DNA of 64,000 nucleotides, from assembly GCF_041690465.1 (NCBI RefSeq), contig NZ_JAWLHG010000016.1, positions 44,146-108,145 of the forward strand, given 5' to 3'. The translations under genes and the position numbers were made by a program. The DNA is from Falsiroseomonas sp041690465. GTDB lineage: Bacteria > Pseudomonadota > Alphaproteobacteria > Acetobacterales > Acetobacteraceae. The notes beneath the pieces were generated by a model, which did not search any database, was not told where the DNA came from, and worked only from the letters and a program-made list of their open reading frames with translations. Every line of letters begins with the position of its first letter. Position 1 is the stretch's first letter. Of the stretch, positions 44,984 to 53,899 are shown piece after piece.

Positions 44984-46531
44984 ATGCCCGATTTCACGCG
45001 CCGCGGCGCCTCCCGCCACATGCTCATCTCGGACGGCATCCGTGCGTCGGCGGGGCGGACTCCGGACAAGGTGGCCATGCGCGAGAGCGGACGTGAACTG
45101 AGCTATGCGCACCTTGTGGAACGCATCGCGCGCGTCGCCAACCTGGTGCATGCCGGCCTCGGCCTGCGGCATGGCGAGCGGGCGGCGGTGTTCGCGGCCA
45201 ACTGCCTGGAGTATGTCGAGATCGTCTGCGGCATGGCGGAGGCCGGCGTCGCCGCCGCGACCATCGGGCCGGCTGCCGCCCCGCCGGAGATCCGCTTCAT
45301 CTGCGAGGACAGCGGTGCGCGCGTGATGTTCGTCACCCCCGCGCTGGAGGACGCCGCGCGCGCCGCGGCGCCGCCCTCCGTCGAGCGTTTCGTGGTGATC
45401 GGCCCCGCCTATGAGGCGCTGCTGGCCGAGGCATCCGCAGGCCCATGCCCGGTCGAGGTCAGCGAGGAGGACATCTTCTCGGTCCCCTACACCTCCGGCG
45501 CCACCGGCCGGCCGAAGGGCGTGCAGCTTTCCCACCGCGGGCGCGTGCTCTCGGCCTTCGCCATGGCGGCGGAGCATGGCTGCTACACGCCGCAGGACCG
45601 AGCGGTAGCGACCACGCCGATGTTCCACGGCGCCGGCTTCCTGATGGCGATGACGCCGATCTGGTTCGGTGGCCAGGTGGAGATCCTGCCGCGCTTCGAC
45701 ATCGAGTCGCTGATGGGCACGATCACCCGAATCCAGGCCACCAGCGCCTATATCGTGCCGGCGCATTTCGCCGCGCTCTTCGCGCTGCCGGAGGCGAAGC
45801 GGGCGCAGTGGGACATGCGTTCGATGAAAGCCGCGATCTCCGGCACCGCGCCGCTCGCGCAGTCGCTGAAGGAGCGTATCGTCGGCTATTTCGGCGACGG
45901 CAAGCTGTTCGAGCGCTACGGCACGACGGAGACGTCCATCGCGACCTCGCTCGGCCCGCGCGACCAACTGCGCAAGGTGGCCTGTGTCGGCCTGCCGTAC
46001 CCTGCCACGCAAGTGCGGGTCTGCGATGAGAACGGCGACGAGGTCGCCCGCGGCGAAGCCGGTGAGCTCTGGGTTTCCTCGCCGTACCAGTTCTCCGGCT
46101 ACCTCAACCTGCCCGAGGCGACTGCGGCCGGACGCCGCGGCGACTGGTTCGTCACCGGCGACATCGCGAAGCAGGACGAGGAGGGCTACGTCTACCTGGT
46201 GGACCGCAAGAACGACATGGTGATCTCGGGCGGCGAGAACATCTATCCGCGGGAGGTGGAGGAAGTGCTGCTGGCGCACCCGGCCGTTGCGGAGTGCGGC
46301 GTCACTGGCGCACCCCACGCCTATTGGGGCGAGGCGGTCACCGCCTTCGTCGTGCTGCGGCCGGAGATGCACGTCGCAGCCGAGGAACTGCTGGAACGCT
46401 GCCGCGAACGCCTTTCCCGCTACAAGGTGCCGAAGGACATCCGCTTCGTACCCGCGCTGCCGCGCAACAGCATGGGCAAGGTGCTCCGTCGCGAGTTGCG
46501 GGCGCGATTGGCGGCGGAAGCGCGCGACTGA
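44984..46531 (+). CDS. Acyl-CoA synthetase (AMP-forming)
   Basis: The protein has 515 residues. ANL-family motifs in order are YTSGATGRPKGVQLSH (ATP-binding loop), YGTTETS, GDWFVTGDIAKQDEEGYVYLVDRKNDMVISGGENIYPREVEEVL, and the catalytic lysine in RNSMGKVLRREL near the end. It activates a carboxylic acid (fatty or aromatic) to its CoA ester with ATP. No gene for the following pathway steps is adjacent. It is transcribed divergently from the bicupin gene. The ATG at 44984 is 2 kb from the nearest other plus-strand gene, so it stands alone. Confidence 0.92.
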   Translation: MPDFTRRGASRHMLISDGIRASAGRTPDKVAMRESGRELSYAHLVERIARVANLVHAGLGLRHGERAAVFAANCLEYVEIVCGMAEAGVAAATIGPAAAPPEIRFICEDSGARVMFVTPALEDAARAAAPPSVERFVVIGPAYEALLAEASAGPCPVEVSEEDIFSVPYTSGATGRPKGVQLSHRGRVLSAFAMAAEHGCYTPQDRAVATTPMFHGAGFLMAMTPIWFGGQVEILPRFDIESLMGTITRIQATSAYIVPAHFAALFALPEAKRAQWDMRSMKAAISGTAPLAQSLKERIVGYFGDGKLFERYGTTETSIATSLGPRDQLRKVACVGLPYPATQVRVCDENGDEVARGEAGELWVSSPYQFSGYLNLPEATAAGRRGDWFVTGDIAKQDEEGYVYLVDRKNDMVISGGENIYPREVEEVLLAHPAVAECGVTGAPHAYWGEAVTAFVVLRPEMHVAAEELLERCRERLSRYKVPKDIRFVPALPRNSMGKVLRRELRARLAAEARD

Positions 46532-46552
46532 AGCACCACCGCCGCGCCGCGC

Positions 46553-47029
46553 TCAGACCTCCACTTCCATCTCGCCGTTGATCTCGACCGCGATGCCGTG
46601 CGGCAGTTCGAACATCCCGACCGCGGAGCGGGCATGACGCCCACGCTCCGGGCCGAACAGGTCGAACATCAGGTCCGAGGCACCGTCGATGACTTCCGGC
46701 ATGTGGTCGAAGCCGGCCGCCACCTTCACCATGCCGAACAGCCGTACCACGCGGCGCACGCGGTCGAGGCTGCCGATCTCCATCTTCACGCTGGAGAGGA
46801 TCGAGAGCGCGGTGGCGCGCGCGGTCGCGTAGCCTTCCTCGATGCTCATATCGGCGCCGAGGCGTCCGGAGGCGCGCACCCCCGGCAGCGCGGGCAGGTT
46901 CCGCCCATGACCGGAGATGAACAGCACGCTGCCAACCCGTACGCAGCCGGTGCGGTTGGGCTTCGGAAAGCGGAACGGCTCCGGCAGCGCGTAGCCGAGT
47001 TCCGTCAGCCGCCGCTCGATCGCGTCCAC
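46553..47029 (-). CDS. RidA (YjgF) family protein, single domain
   Basis: The 158-residue protein has the RidA core: VGSVLFISGHGRNLPALPG, EEGYATARATALSILSSVKMEIGSLDRVRRVVRLFG, and the end RHARSAVGMFELPHGIAVEI. Arg134 in HARSAVG sits where the imine-binding arginine of active RidA proteins is found, so imine/enamine hydrolysis is possible. It is about 30 residues longer than Escherichia coli RidA, like the YjgH/aminoacrylate-type subgroups. It is last in the importer operon (4 nt after the binding-protein stop), suggesting it acts on the imported nitrogen compound. Confidence 0.88.
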   Translation of the reverse strand: MDAIERRLTELGYALPEPFRFPKPNRTGCVRVGSVLFISGHGRNLPALPGVRASGRLGADMSIEEGYATARATALSILSSVKMEIGSLDRVRRVVRLFGMVKVAAGFDHMPEVIDGASDLMFDLFGPERGRHARSAVGMFELPHGIAVEINGEMEVEV

Positions 47030-47033
47030 GGCT

Positions 47034-48062
47034 TCAGCCCGGCAGGAAGGAGGTGTCGAACACCGCCTCGAAGGGCACGCGCTGGCGCAGATGGCCGGTG
47101 CGGATCAGCACCTCCTGATAGGCATCCGATCCCGCCGGCGACATCTTCCCGTCCGGCACCACCGCTTCGCGCACGTTGCCGAGCGCGCTGAAGAACACGG
47201 CCTCGTCGAGACGGCTGAAGAAGGGGCGGATGGTCGAGGCCACCTGCTCCACCGGGTTGGCGCGGATCCACGCCGAGGACTCCACGATGACACGCACCAT
47301 CCGGCGCACCAGGTCGGCGTTCTCGCGCGCATAGTCGGGGCGGACATAGATCACCGCGTGCAGGAACTCGCGCAGCGCCGGATCCTGGCCGCGGGTGTTG
47401 TTGATGAGCCAGTCGGCGATCCCGGTCTCCACCATCTGGTCGGTCAGCGGCGAGGAGAAGGAGTAGGCGTTGACGATGTTGTTGCGCATCGCAGCGATGG
47501 CCGCCGGACCGGTGCCGGAGGCGACGACCCGCGCATCCCGCTGCGGATCGAGGCCTGCACGCAGGATGTAGTACTGCGCGATGTTGAAGGTGAGCGAGCC
47601 GGGCGCGGAGGCGCCGATGGTGAGGCCGCGCAGCGCGCCGAGCTTCGCCTCGATCGGCGAGTCGGCGCTGATGCGCCGCTCGGCCGCGGCCTGCTTGCTG
47701 ATCACCAGGTTGATGCCGCAGCGGCCGAGGATGCCGCAGACACCAAGCAACTGCCGGCCCTGCAGGTGCAGCGTGTAGAGGTGGTGCGGCGGGGTGGCGA
47801 CGAACTGCACCTCGCGCGCCATCAGCGCCTGGACGTCGGGGCCGTCGCCGCGGGTGATCACCAGTTCCAGGTCGATGCCGGCCGCCTTGAACATGTCGCG
47901 CGCGCGGCCGACATAGATCGGCATGTAGGAAAGGCTGTCGGCCGGCTGGGTGATGCGCACCTTGGTGAGGCCCTGCGCACGCACCATGCGCGGCACCGCC
48001 AGCGCCGCCGCGGCGCCAGCCAGCACACCACGCCGTCCCGTCATTCCGATCGCTCCCGTCAT
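47034..48062 (-). CDS. ABC importer binding protein, NMT1/THI5-like (taurine/nitrate/pyrimidine type)
   Basis: The 342-residue protein starts at ATG 48062 with GGGAGCAGGG upstream. The leader GMTGRRGVLAGAAAALAVPRMVRAQ has a twin-arginine look. The body shows VRITQPADSLSYMPIYVGRARDMFKAAGIDLELV and a GASAPGSLTFNIAQYYILRAGLDP block, as in NMT1-like binders of thiamine precursors, aromatics and sulfonates. It delivers the ligand to the permease/ATPase pair encoded upstream. Ligand class is inferred only. Confidence 0.88.
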   Translation of the reverse strand: MTGAIGMTGRRGVLAGAAAALAVPRMVRAQGLTKVRITQPADSLSYMPIYVGRARDMFKAAGIDLELVITRGDGPDVQALMAREVQFVATPPHHLYTLHLQGRQLLGVCGILGRCGINLVISKQAAAERRISADSPIEAKLGALRGLTIGASAPGSLTFNIAQYYILRAGLDPQRDARVVASGTGPAAIAAMRNNIVNAYSFSSPLTDQMVETGIADWLINNTRGQDPALREFLHAVIYVRPDYARENADLVRRMVRVIVESSAWIRANPVEQVASTIRPFFSRLDEAVFFSALGNVREAVVPDGKMSPAGSDAYQEVLIRTGHLRQRVPFEAVFDTSFLPG

Positions 48063-48123
48063 CGCCCTGCTCCCTTGTTTGCGCCGGCGCGTGCCGGCGT
48101 GGTTTCACCTCGCGTGCATGTCC

Positions 48124-49011
48124 TCACGTCAGCTCGCTGCCGCCCTGGGCGCTTGGCGGGCGCCAGCGCAGAAGGTGGCGCTCGATGCGGTCCAGCAGGG
48201 TGTTGAAGGCGATCACCACCAGCATCAGCACGAAAATGCCCGAAACCGCGCCGGTGGTGTCGAACTGCGCCGTGTAGAGCTGGATCTTGTAGCCGAGCCC
48301 CGCCGTCGCAGCCATGAACTCGCCGACGATGGCGCCGATCAGCGCGAACGGCACGCTGACCTTCATCGCCGTCAGGATCCAGGGGAAGGCTGCGGGCAGC
48401 GTCACCTTGGTGAAGATCTGCCGGTCCGACGCGCCCATGATGCGTGCGACGTTGACATGCGCCTGGTCCACCGAGCGAAGGCCGGACAGCGTGGCGTAGA
48501 AGCACAGGAAGAAGGCGAGCATGCTCGCCAGCACGATCTTGGACAGCTCGCCGATGCCGAACCAGATGATGAACAGCGGTGCGAGCGCGATGCGGGGTAT
48601 GCCGTTCAGCGCCAGGATGAAGGGATCGAGCACGCGGCAGAGGAAATCGAGCCGCGCCAGGATCGCCCCCACCATCACACCAGCGAGCGTTCCGGCGGCG
48701 TAGCCGGTGAAGGTTTCGCGCAGCGTCACCGCCAAGTGGAAGAACAGGTCCTCCTGCGCCCAGACGAACAGATGGGCGGCGATGCGGAAGGGCGAGGAGA
48801 ACCAGAAGGCGTCCCACCACGGTCCGGTGCCGAATTCCCACACGCCGAGCAGCGCAACGGCCAGCGCGGCGCGCGAGAAGGTGACGCGGTTGCGGTGCCG
48901 CCGCTGCGCGGCCTCCCATTCCTTCACGCCCTCCTCGGCCGCCGCGGCGCCGGGCGGAATCACCACCCCGCCATGCCCCAGGCCTGCCGCCGTCGCGCCC
49001 GCATCTGCCAC
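48124..49011 (-). CDS. ABC importer permease, TauC/SsuC-like
   Basis: The 295-residue protein starts at GTG 49011, which shares one base with the TAG stop of the ATPase gene. After a 45-residue cytoplasmic lead come six membrane helices and the EAA loop QAHVNVARIMGASDRQIFTKVTLPAAFPWIL. The ARLDFLCRVLDPFILALNGIPRIALAPLFIIWFGIGE segment is typical of TauC/SsuC. It forms a homodimeric channel with the TauB-like ATPase. Confidence 0.92.
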   Translation of the reverse strand: MADAGATAAGLGHGGVVIPPGAAAAEEGVKEWEAAQRRHRNRVTFSRAALAVALLGVWEFGTGPWWDAFWFSSPFRIAAHLFVWAQEDLFFHLAVTLRETFTGYAAGTLAGVMVGAILARLDFLCRVLDPFILALNGIPRIALAPLFIIWFGIGELSKIVLASMLAFFLCFYATLSGLRSVDQAHVNVARIMGASDRQIFTKVTLPAAFPWILTAMKVSVPFALIGAIVGEFMAATAGLGYKIQLYTAQFDTTGAVSGIFVLMLVVIAFNTLLDRIERHLLRWRPPSAQGGSELT

Positions 49012-49847
49012 TAACTGTCGCTCCCCTTCCTGACTTCCTCCTCAAGGCTCGCCCAGAGCAGCTTGTAGGTGTCGCGGAAGCGCTCATCGGCATGGATCTC
49101 GAACAGGTCGCGAGGGCGGGGGATGGGCACCTCCGCCACCGTCTTGATGCGCCCTGGGCGCGCCGACATCACCACCACGCGGTCGGCCAGCGCCACCGCC
49201 TCACCGAGGTCGTGGGTGATGAAGATCACCGTCTTCCGCTCGCTCTGCCAGAGGTCGAGCAGCTGGTTCTGCAGGATCAGCCGTGTCTGCGCGTCAAGCG
49301 GGCCGAACGGCTCGTCCATCAGGATCACGTCGGGGTCGTAGGCGAGCGTGCGGATGATGTTGGCGCGCTGCCGCATGCCGCCCGAAAGCTCATAGGGCCA
49401 GCTGTCGCCGAAGCCGCTCAGGCCGACGCGCTCGATCAGCGCATCCGCCCGCGCGCGCCGTTCCCGTGCCGGCATGCCGCGCACCTCGAGCGGGAATTCC
49501 ACGTTCTGCCGCAGCGTCCGCCAGGGGTAGAGATTGTCGGCCTGGGTCACATAGCCGATCGAGCGGGTGATGCCGTTGATCGGGGCGCCGCGCAGCAGGA
49601 TCTGGCCGGAACTTGGCGCGAACAGCCCGACGATCAGGTTCATCAGGGTGGATTTGCCGCAGCCGGATGGGCCAACGATCGTCAGGAACTCCCGCTCGCG
49701 CACTTCCAGGTCGGTTGCCTGCAGCGCCAGCACGCGGCGGCCCTTGGTGCGGAACACATGCGAGACGCCACGGACCGAGAGCGCCACCGGATGCGTCGCT
49801 TCGGAAGCCATCGTCGCTGCCGTTACCGCTGCCGCTCCATGCGCCAT
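49011..49847 (-). CDS. ABC importer ATPase, TauB/SsuB-like
   Basis: The protein has 278 residues when started at ATG 49847 (MAHGAAAVTAAT...), where GGGGGCGAG lies upstream. ATG 49811 (MASEATHPVALSVRG) is an alternative but lacks a ribosome site. Walker A is GPSGCGKST, the signature is LSGGMRQRANIIRTLA and Walker B is VILMDEPFGPLD, with the switch His in FITHDLGEA. It is the first gene of a four-gene unit (ATPase, permease, binder, RidA). The 189 nt between it and the divergent GntR gene hold several repeats. Confidence 0.92.
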   Translation of the reverse strand: MAHGAAAVTAATMASEATHPVALSVRGVSHVFRTKGRRVLALQATDLEVREREFLTIVGPSGCGKSTLMNLIVGLFAPSSGQILLRGAPINGITRSIGYVTQADNLYPWRTLRQNVEFPLEVRGMPARERRARADALIERVGLSGFGDSWPYELSGGMRQRANIIRTLAYDPDVILMDEPFGPLDAQTRLILQNQLLDLWQSERKTVIFITHDLGEAVALADRVVVMSARPGRIKTVAEVPIPRPRDLFEIHADERFRDTYKLLWASLEEEVRKGSDS

Positions 49848-49880
49848 GCGCCACTCGCCCCCGATCGCCGCGCGTCCCCA

Positions 49881-49914
49881 CGATAGGCAGTCCCAGCCGA
49901 TAAGCAGTCCCAGC
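49881..49914. repeat. Tandem 17-bp repeats in a divergent promoter region
   Basis: CGATAGGCAGTCCCAGC (49881-49897) is followed directly by CGATAAGCAGTCCCAGC (49898-49914), with one difference. They lie 34 nt upstream of the TauB-like gene and on the near side of the GntR promoter. Likely regulator-binding sites. Confidence 0.55.
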
Positions 49915-49933
49915 GTCGAAACGCCTTGATTGC

Positions 49934-49978
49934 TCCGAAAGCGTGGCGCATTTTCGAAAGTGTTGCAAACCAAATTTG
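49934..49978. promoter_or_regulatory. Direct repeat and palindrome before the GntR gene
   Basis: CGAAAGCGTGGC (49934-49945) recurs with two changes as CGAAAGTGTTGC (49953-49964), a 19-nt period. It is followed by the 10-bp palindrome CCAAATTTGG (49969-49978). These are candidate operator elements for GntR autoregulation and control of the divergent importer. Confidence 0.4.
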
Positions 49979-50036
49979 GCCTGCCCCCGGCGCCGCCGGG
50001 AGCGGGACAGACGCCAGGAACAGGAACCAGGTCGGC

Positions 50037-50783
50037 ATGGAGTCCCGTATCAACGGGGGCGAGGCCCAGCCCGCTGCGCGCGTCACCGAGCGCCGGGACG
50101 GCACGCTGGCGAACGCGGCCTATCGCCGGCTGCGGCACGACATCCTCGCCGGCGTATTGGCGCCGGGGCAGCGACTACGCCTGCATGATCTGCGCACACG
50201 CTATGCGATCGGCGTCGCGCCGCTGCGCGAGGCGCTCTCCCGCCTGCAGGCGGAGGAGCTGGTGGTTGCGACCGATCACCGCGGTGCCGCCGTCGCCGGC
50301 GTGTCCATTGCGGAGATGCTCGACCTCACCCGCGTGCGGATCGTGATCGACGATGCTGCGCTGCGCGAGGCAATCGCGCAGGGCGACGATGCATGGGAAG
50401 CTGGCCTGGTCGCCGCCTTCCACCGCCTCGACCGCGCCAGTGGAAGGCTTGCCTCGGGCACCGACGGCGCCGCGGAGGAATGGGAGGCGCGGCACGAGGA
50501 ATTCCACCGCGCGCTGCTCGCCGCCGCACCTTCACCGATGCTGCTGCGCCTGCACGGCATGCTGCTGGCCCGCTGGCGCCGCTATCGGCTGTTCTCGATC
50601 TACCGCCAGGCCGGGCGCGACCATGTCGGCGAACATCGCGCGATCATGGAGGCGGCGCTGGCACGCGACGCCGAGACCGCGTGCCGGCGGCTGGCCGAGC
50701 ACTACCGGTTGACCGGCGACGTCACGCGCCGGGCGCTCGAATCCAGTTCGCTGCAGACCCCTTCGGAGGCCGACGCCGCATGA
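50037..50783 (+). CDS. GntR-family regulator (FCD subfamily)
   Basis: The 248-residue protein starts at ATG 50037 with AGGAACC upstream. The N-terminal winged helix reads AAYRRLRHDILAGVLAPGQRLRLHDLRTRYAIGVAPLREALSRLQAEELVVA. The C-terminal all-helical FCD domain has RHEEFHRALLAAAP and GEHRAIMEAALARDAETACRRLAEHY, carrying the metal- or acid-binding His and Asp of this type. It likely controls both the divergent importer and the coupled triple-RidA gene, whose ATG overlaps its stop by 4 nt. Confidence 0.92.
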   Translation: MESRINGGEAQPAARVTERRDGTLANAAYRRLRHDILAGVLAPGQRLRLHDLRTRYAIGVAPLREALSRLQAEELVVATDHRGAAVAGVSIAEMLDLTRVRIVIDDAALREAIAQGDDAWEAGLVAAFHRLDRASGRLASGTDGAAEEWEARHEEFHRALLAAAPSPMLLRLHGMLLARWRRYRLFSIYRQAGRDHVGEHRAIMEAALARDAETACRRLAEHYRLTGDVTRRALESSSLQTPSEADAA

Positions 50784-52078
50784 CCCAGGATGCCACGCGC
50801 GCCGCGCCCCTGTTGCCGGTTCCGTTCCCGGGCACGCGCGCGCGCTTCGCCCGCGGGATGCGGGCCGGGCGATGGGTGTTCGCCACCGGCCTCTCGGGCA
50901 CCGATCACGAGACCGGCCTGGCGCCGGAGGTGCTGCAGGCCGCGCATCCGCTGGACGGCGAGCCGAAGGCGATGCGCGAGGCGCGCCGCCTCTTCACCAA
51001 CGCGGGCGAGGTGCTGGCCGCCGGCGGCTGCGGCTTCCCCGATGTCGTGCGGATCGACCAGTACTACACCCGCCCCGAGGCGGTGGACCCCTACCACGCC
51101 GTCCGCCGCGAAGTCTTTGCCGGGCGCATCCCGCCCTCCACCTCGAACCTCCACCAGCGCTTCGCCCGAACGGCGCAGGAGCTGGAGGTACAGGTGATGG
51201 CGGCGGTGCCGGAGGCGGGCTTCCACGCCGAGCATCTGGCTTTCCGGCCGAGCTACGACATCCATCACACCTCCGGCTACAGCCCGGGCCTGGCCGCCGG
51301 CGACTTCCGCTTCATCCCCGGCCAGACCGCCGAGACGCGCGTGCATGGCCAGGGCCAGCTCGACCCCGAGGCGCGGCGGCCGATCGGGTTGTGGAAGGGC
51401 ACGGCGATCAAGCTCGAGACCGATTTCATCGTGCGCCACAAGCTGCTGCCATCGCTGGAGGCAGCCGGCGCGAGCCTGGACAGCGTCGTGAAGGCGCAGG
51501 TCTATCTCCGTGACCAGGAGGATGTGCCGGCCTTCAACGAAAGCTGGAAGGCGCATTTCACGTCACCGCCGGCGACGACCGTCATCGCCACAGCGACGCC
51601 CGGTTTCATCATGCCGGAGAGCCGCATCGAGATTAACACCATCGCCCTGGCGACCGGCGGCGCGACACGGCGCGAGGTGGTGACCGGCGGCGTGGCACCG
51701 CTGTTCCGCGGCTATCCGCCGGCAGTACGCGCGGGCGATCTGCTGTTCCTCTCCGGCATGATGGCGATGCGCGACGGCTCGCTGGTTCCGGGCGCCCGGC
51801 GCGACCCCGGCCAGCCCTACTTCGCAATCCCCGTGAAGGCCGAGATCGAGGCGATCCTGCAGGATGCCGAGGCCATCTGCCGGGCGGCCGGAACATCCGT
51901 CGCGCAGGTCGTGCGCATGCAGATGTTCCTGGCCGACCTGGCCGACCTGCCGGCCTGCATCGAGGCCGCGCATGACGCGCTCGGCGGCCGGCCGTTGCCG
52001 CTTTCCGCCATCGAGGTGCCGTGGCTGCCGGTGCCCGAGGCGCGGGTGCTGATGGATCTGTGGGTCCACGCCGGCTGA
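50780..52078 (+). CDS. Three tandem RidA-like domains in one protein
   Basis: The 432-residue protein starts at ATG 50780, coupled to the GntR stop. Three consecutive RidA/YjgF-like units are visible. Unit 1 (about 1-140) has RAGRWVFATGLSG and STSNLHQRFARTAQELEVQVMAA. Unit 2 (about 165-295) has AAGDFRFIPGQTA and PATTVIATATPGFIMPESRIEINTIAL. Unit 3 (about 305-430) has RAGDLLFLSGMMAMRDG and RPLPLSAIEVPWLP. RidA normally works as a trimer of single domains, so the chain could fold as a ready-made trimer. The catalytic arginine is not evident in units 2 and 3. Confidence 0.8.
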   Translation: MTQDATRAAPLLPVPFPGTRARFARGMRAGRWVFATGLSGTDHETGLAPEVLQAAHPLDGEPKAMREARRLFTNAGEVLAAGGCGFPDVVRIDQYYTRPEAVDPYHAVRREVFAGRIPPSTSNLHQRFARTAQELEVQVMAAVPEAGFHAEHLAFRPSYDIHHTSGYSPGLAAGDFRFIPGQTAETRVHGQGQLDPEARRPIGLWKGTAIKLETDFIVRHKLLPSLEAAGASLDSVVKAQVYLRDQEDVPAFNESWKAHFTSPPATTVIATATPGFIMPESRIEINTIALATGGATRREVVTGGVAPLFRGYPPAVRAGDLLFLSGMMAMRDGSLVPGARRDPGQPYFAIPVKAEIEAILQDAEAICRAAGTSVAQVVRMQMFLADLADLPACIEAAHDALGGRPLPLSAIEVPWLPVPEARVLMDLWVHAG

Positions 52079-52094
52079 GGTCCGGCCCCCTGCC

Positions 52095-52784
52095 CTATTC
52101 GAAGATGGCGACGGCGCGGATCGGGCTTGCCGTGCCGCCGCGGATCTTCAACGGGAAGCCGATGAAGCGGAAACGGCCGCGGCCGATCAGCCTGTCGAGG
52201 TTCGCCAGGCATTCCATGTGCGTGATGCCGCGCTCCGCGCACGCCATGTGCGCAAGGAAGTTCGGCTCGCCTTCCGGGGCGGGGCTGATCGCCTCGACGC
52301 CGAACATGCCGATGCCGCGGTCTGCCAGCCAATGCACCGATTCGAGCGCAAGGCCCGGAAAGTCGTGAAGGTAGCCCGGCTTGCCGAGCAGCCTGTCGTT
52401 CACCGCCATGTGCAGCAGCACGGTATCCCCAGGCCGGATCTCCTGCCCCGATGCGGCGAGCGCGGCCTCCATCTCCGGCACGGTGATCGCGTGCTTGAGC
52501 GGCACATGCGACAGGTCGAGGCAGATGCCGGAGGTGTAGAACTTCTCGAGCGGCACCTGGTCGATCGAGAGCGCGCCGGGCCGCGGGTCGAAGTGCACCG
52601 GCGCATCCACATGGGTGCCGGCGTGGTCACTGAACGCAATGGACAGCGCCTTGCTGGTGAACACGGTGTTGCCGGCGACCTTCTTCTCGCCGTGGTCGTT
52701 CCAGACCGTCATCACCACCGGCGGATGCGAGGGATGCGTCTGCGTGCGGTGGAAGATTTCCCGGCTCAGATCAACGATGTCCAT
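52095..52784 (-). CDS. Cyclase-family metal hydrolase (kynurenine formamidase-like)
   Basis: The 229-residue protein starts at ATG 52784 with GGAGGG upstream. DHAGTHVDAPVHF is the metal-binding HxGTHxDxPxH motif of the cyclase/formamidase family, and VLLHMAVNDRLLGKPGYLHDFPGL resembles the second conserved block. It hydrolyses an amide or cyclic ester of an aromatic or similar compound. It is convergent with the triple-RidA gene, 16 nt apart, and the local setting of importer plus RidA proteins suggests a shared catabolic route for a nitrogen compound. Confidence 0.85.
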   Translation of the reverse strand: MDIVDLSREIFHRTQTHPSHPPVVMTVWNDHGEKKVAGNTVFTSKALSIAFSDHAGTHVDAPVHFDPRPGALSIDQVPLEKFYTSGICLDLSHVPLKHAITVPEMEAALAASGQEIRPGDTVLLHMAVNDRLLGKPGYLHDFPGLALESVHWLADRGIGMFGVEAISPAPEGEPNFLAHMACAERGITHMECLANLDRLIGRGRFRFIGFPLKIRGGTASPIRAVAIFE

Positions 52785-52885
52785 GCTGCCCTCCGGCTTG
52801 TCTTGCAGGCGAGCCGACGCGGCCCGCCTTCCTTGCGCGGTAGGATCGCGCCAAACGGAGGGGCGCGAAAGTGGGCCGGGGGGGG

Positions 52886-53431
52886 TCAGGGACGCGGCGA
52901 CGCGACAGGCGATTCCGGAGGGCAGCCGAGATAGCCGCGATAGCCGACGGTGAGGTCCTGCCCGACCTCGAACAGCATGGTCGCTGCCTGGATGTCGGCA
53001 CCCTGCGGCGGCGCGATCACCCGCAGACGAACCGGCCCGGCGGCAAGAACCAGGCTGCGCGCCGCGGCATCGCCGCCGGCCTCGCCCGACGCTTCGAGCA
53101 GGATGAGATGGCCGTTCAGCTTGACGACGCCGGCAGGCGCCGCGCCCGCCTGCATCGCGACGACCGGATTGCCGGCCCGCGTGTAGTGGAAGGCGCATAG
53201 TGGGCCGGTCCCGATCGCCTTGCGGATCTCCGCGTCATTCAGCGTGGCGGGATCGAGATGCGCGACCGGCGCGTTGGCCAGCGCCTCCTCCGCGGGCAGG
53301 ATCGCGGCGATTTCCGGCGCATGCCCGGACCGCACCGCATCGTCCGGCGCCGCCCCCTCGTCGCATGCGGCGAGCGTCGCGGCCACGATGAGCGGCAAAT
53401 GCCATGGCTGGCGTGGGACAAGACGCGCCAT
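52886..53431 (-). CDS. Putative lipoprotein of unknown function
   Basis: The 181-residue protein starts at ATG 53431, which shares one base with the DUF305 gene stop. A lipoprotein signal is seen: MARLVPRQPWHLPLIVAATLAAC, with Cys23 as lipid site. The mature part has no recognised domain: an Ala/Asp-rich linker, then a beta-rich region with KLNGHLILLEASG and VRLRVIAPPQGAD. It is co-transcribed with DUF305 and cytochrome c genes, so it may sit at the inner membrane with them. Confidence 0.6.
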   Translation of the reverse strand: MARLVPRQPWHLPLIVAATLAACDEGAAPDDAVRSGHAPEIAAILPAEEALANAPVAHLDPATLNDAEIRKAIGTGPLCAFHYTRAGNPVVAMQAGAAPAGVVKLNGHLILLEASGEAGGDAAARSLVLAAGPVRLRVIAPPQGADIQAATMLFEVGQDLTVGYRGYLGCPPESPVASPRP

Positions 53432-53886
53432 CAATCCCGCGCCTCCAGGTCCATCACCAGGTATTTCATCTCGGCGATCTCGCGCTCCTGCGCCTCTATG
53501 ATCTCCTGGGCGAGCTTGCGCACGCGGGGGTCCGAGATCTGCGCGCGCTCGCTCGTCAGGATGGCGATCGAATGATGCGGAATCATTGCCTTCATATACT
53601 CGATGTCGTTCACGGTCGCCTGGCTGCGCACCAGCCACAGGGCGAGAGCGAAGACGGCGGCGGCACCCGCGAAGATGGCGAGGTTTACCGTGCGATTCCG
53701 GTACATTCCGAGCATGAAGCCGAGCATGATCACCGCCATGCACGCCCCCATGACGAGCGCCATCCAGGCGCGGGTCTCGCTCCAGAACACATGCTCGAAG
53801 GCGTAGGTGTTGAGGTACATCAGCCCGTACATCACGACCGTGGAAGTCGCGATCATCGCGGCGAAGCGCCAGTACGACATTCCCAT
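53431..53886 (-). CDS. DUF305 membrane protein
   Basis: The 151-residue protein starts at ATG 53886 (an in-frame ATG at 53880 is also possible). Three hydrophobic helices precede the DUF305 motif MKAMIPHHSIAILTSERAQISDPRVRKLAQEIIEAQEREI, with the conserved HH pair. DUF305 proteins are periplasmic or membrane-bound, related to ferritin-like helical bundles and often found near copper or silver resistance genes. The specific function here is unknown. It lies between a lipoprotein and a cytochrome c gene, 13 nt after the latter. Confidence 0.85.
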   Translation of the reverse strand: MGMSYWRFAAMIATSTVVMYGLMYLNTYAFEHVFWSETRAWMALVMGACMAVIMLGFMLGMYRNRTVNLAIFAGAAAVFALALWLVRSQATVNDIEYMKAMIPHHSIAILTSERAQISDPRVRKLAQEIIEAQEREIAEMKYLVMDLEARD

Positions 53887-53899
53887 CCGATGCGCCCCG

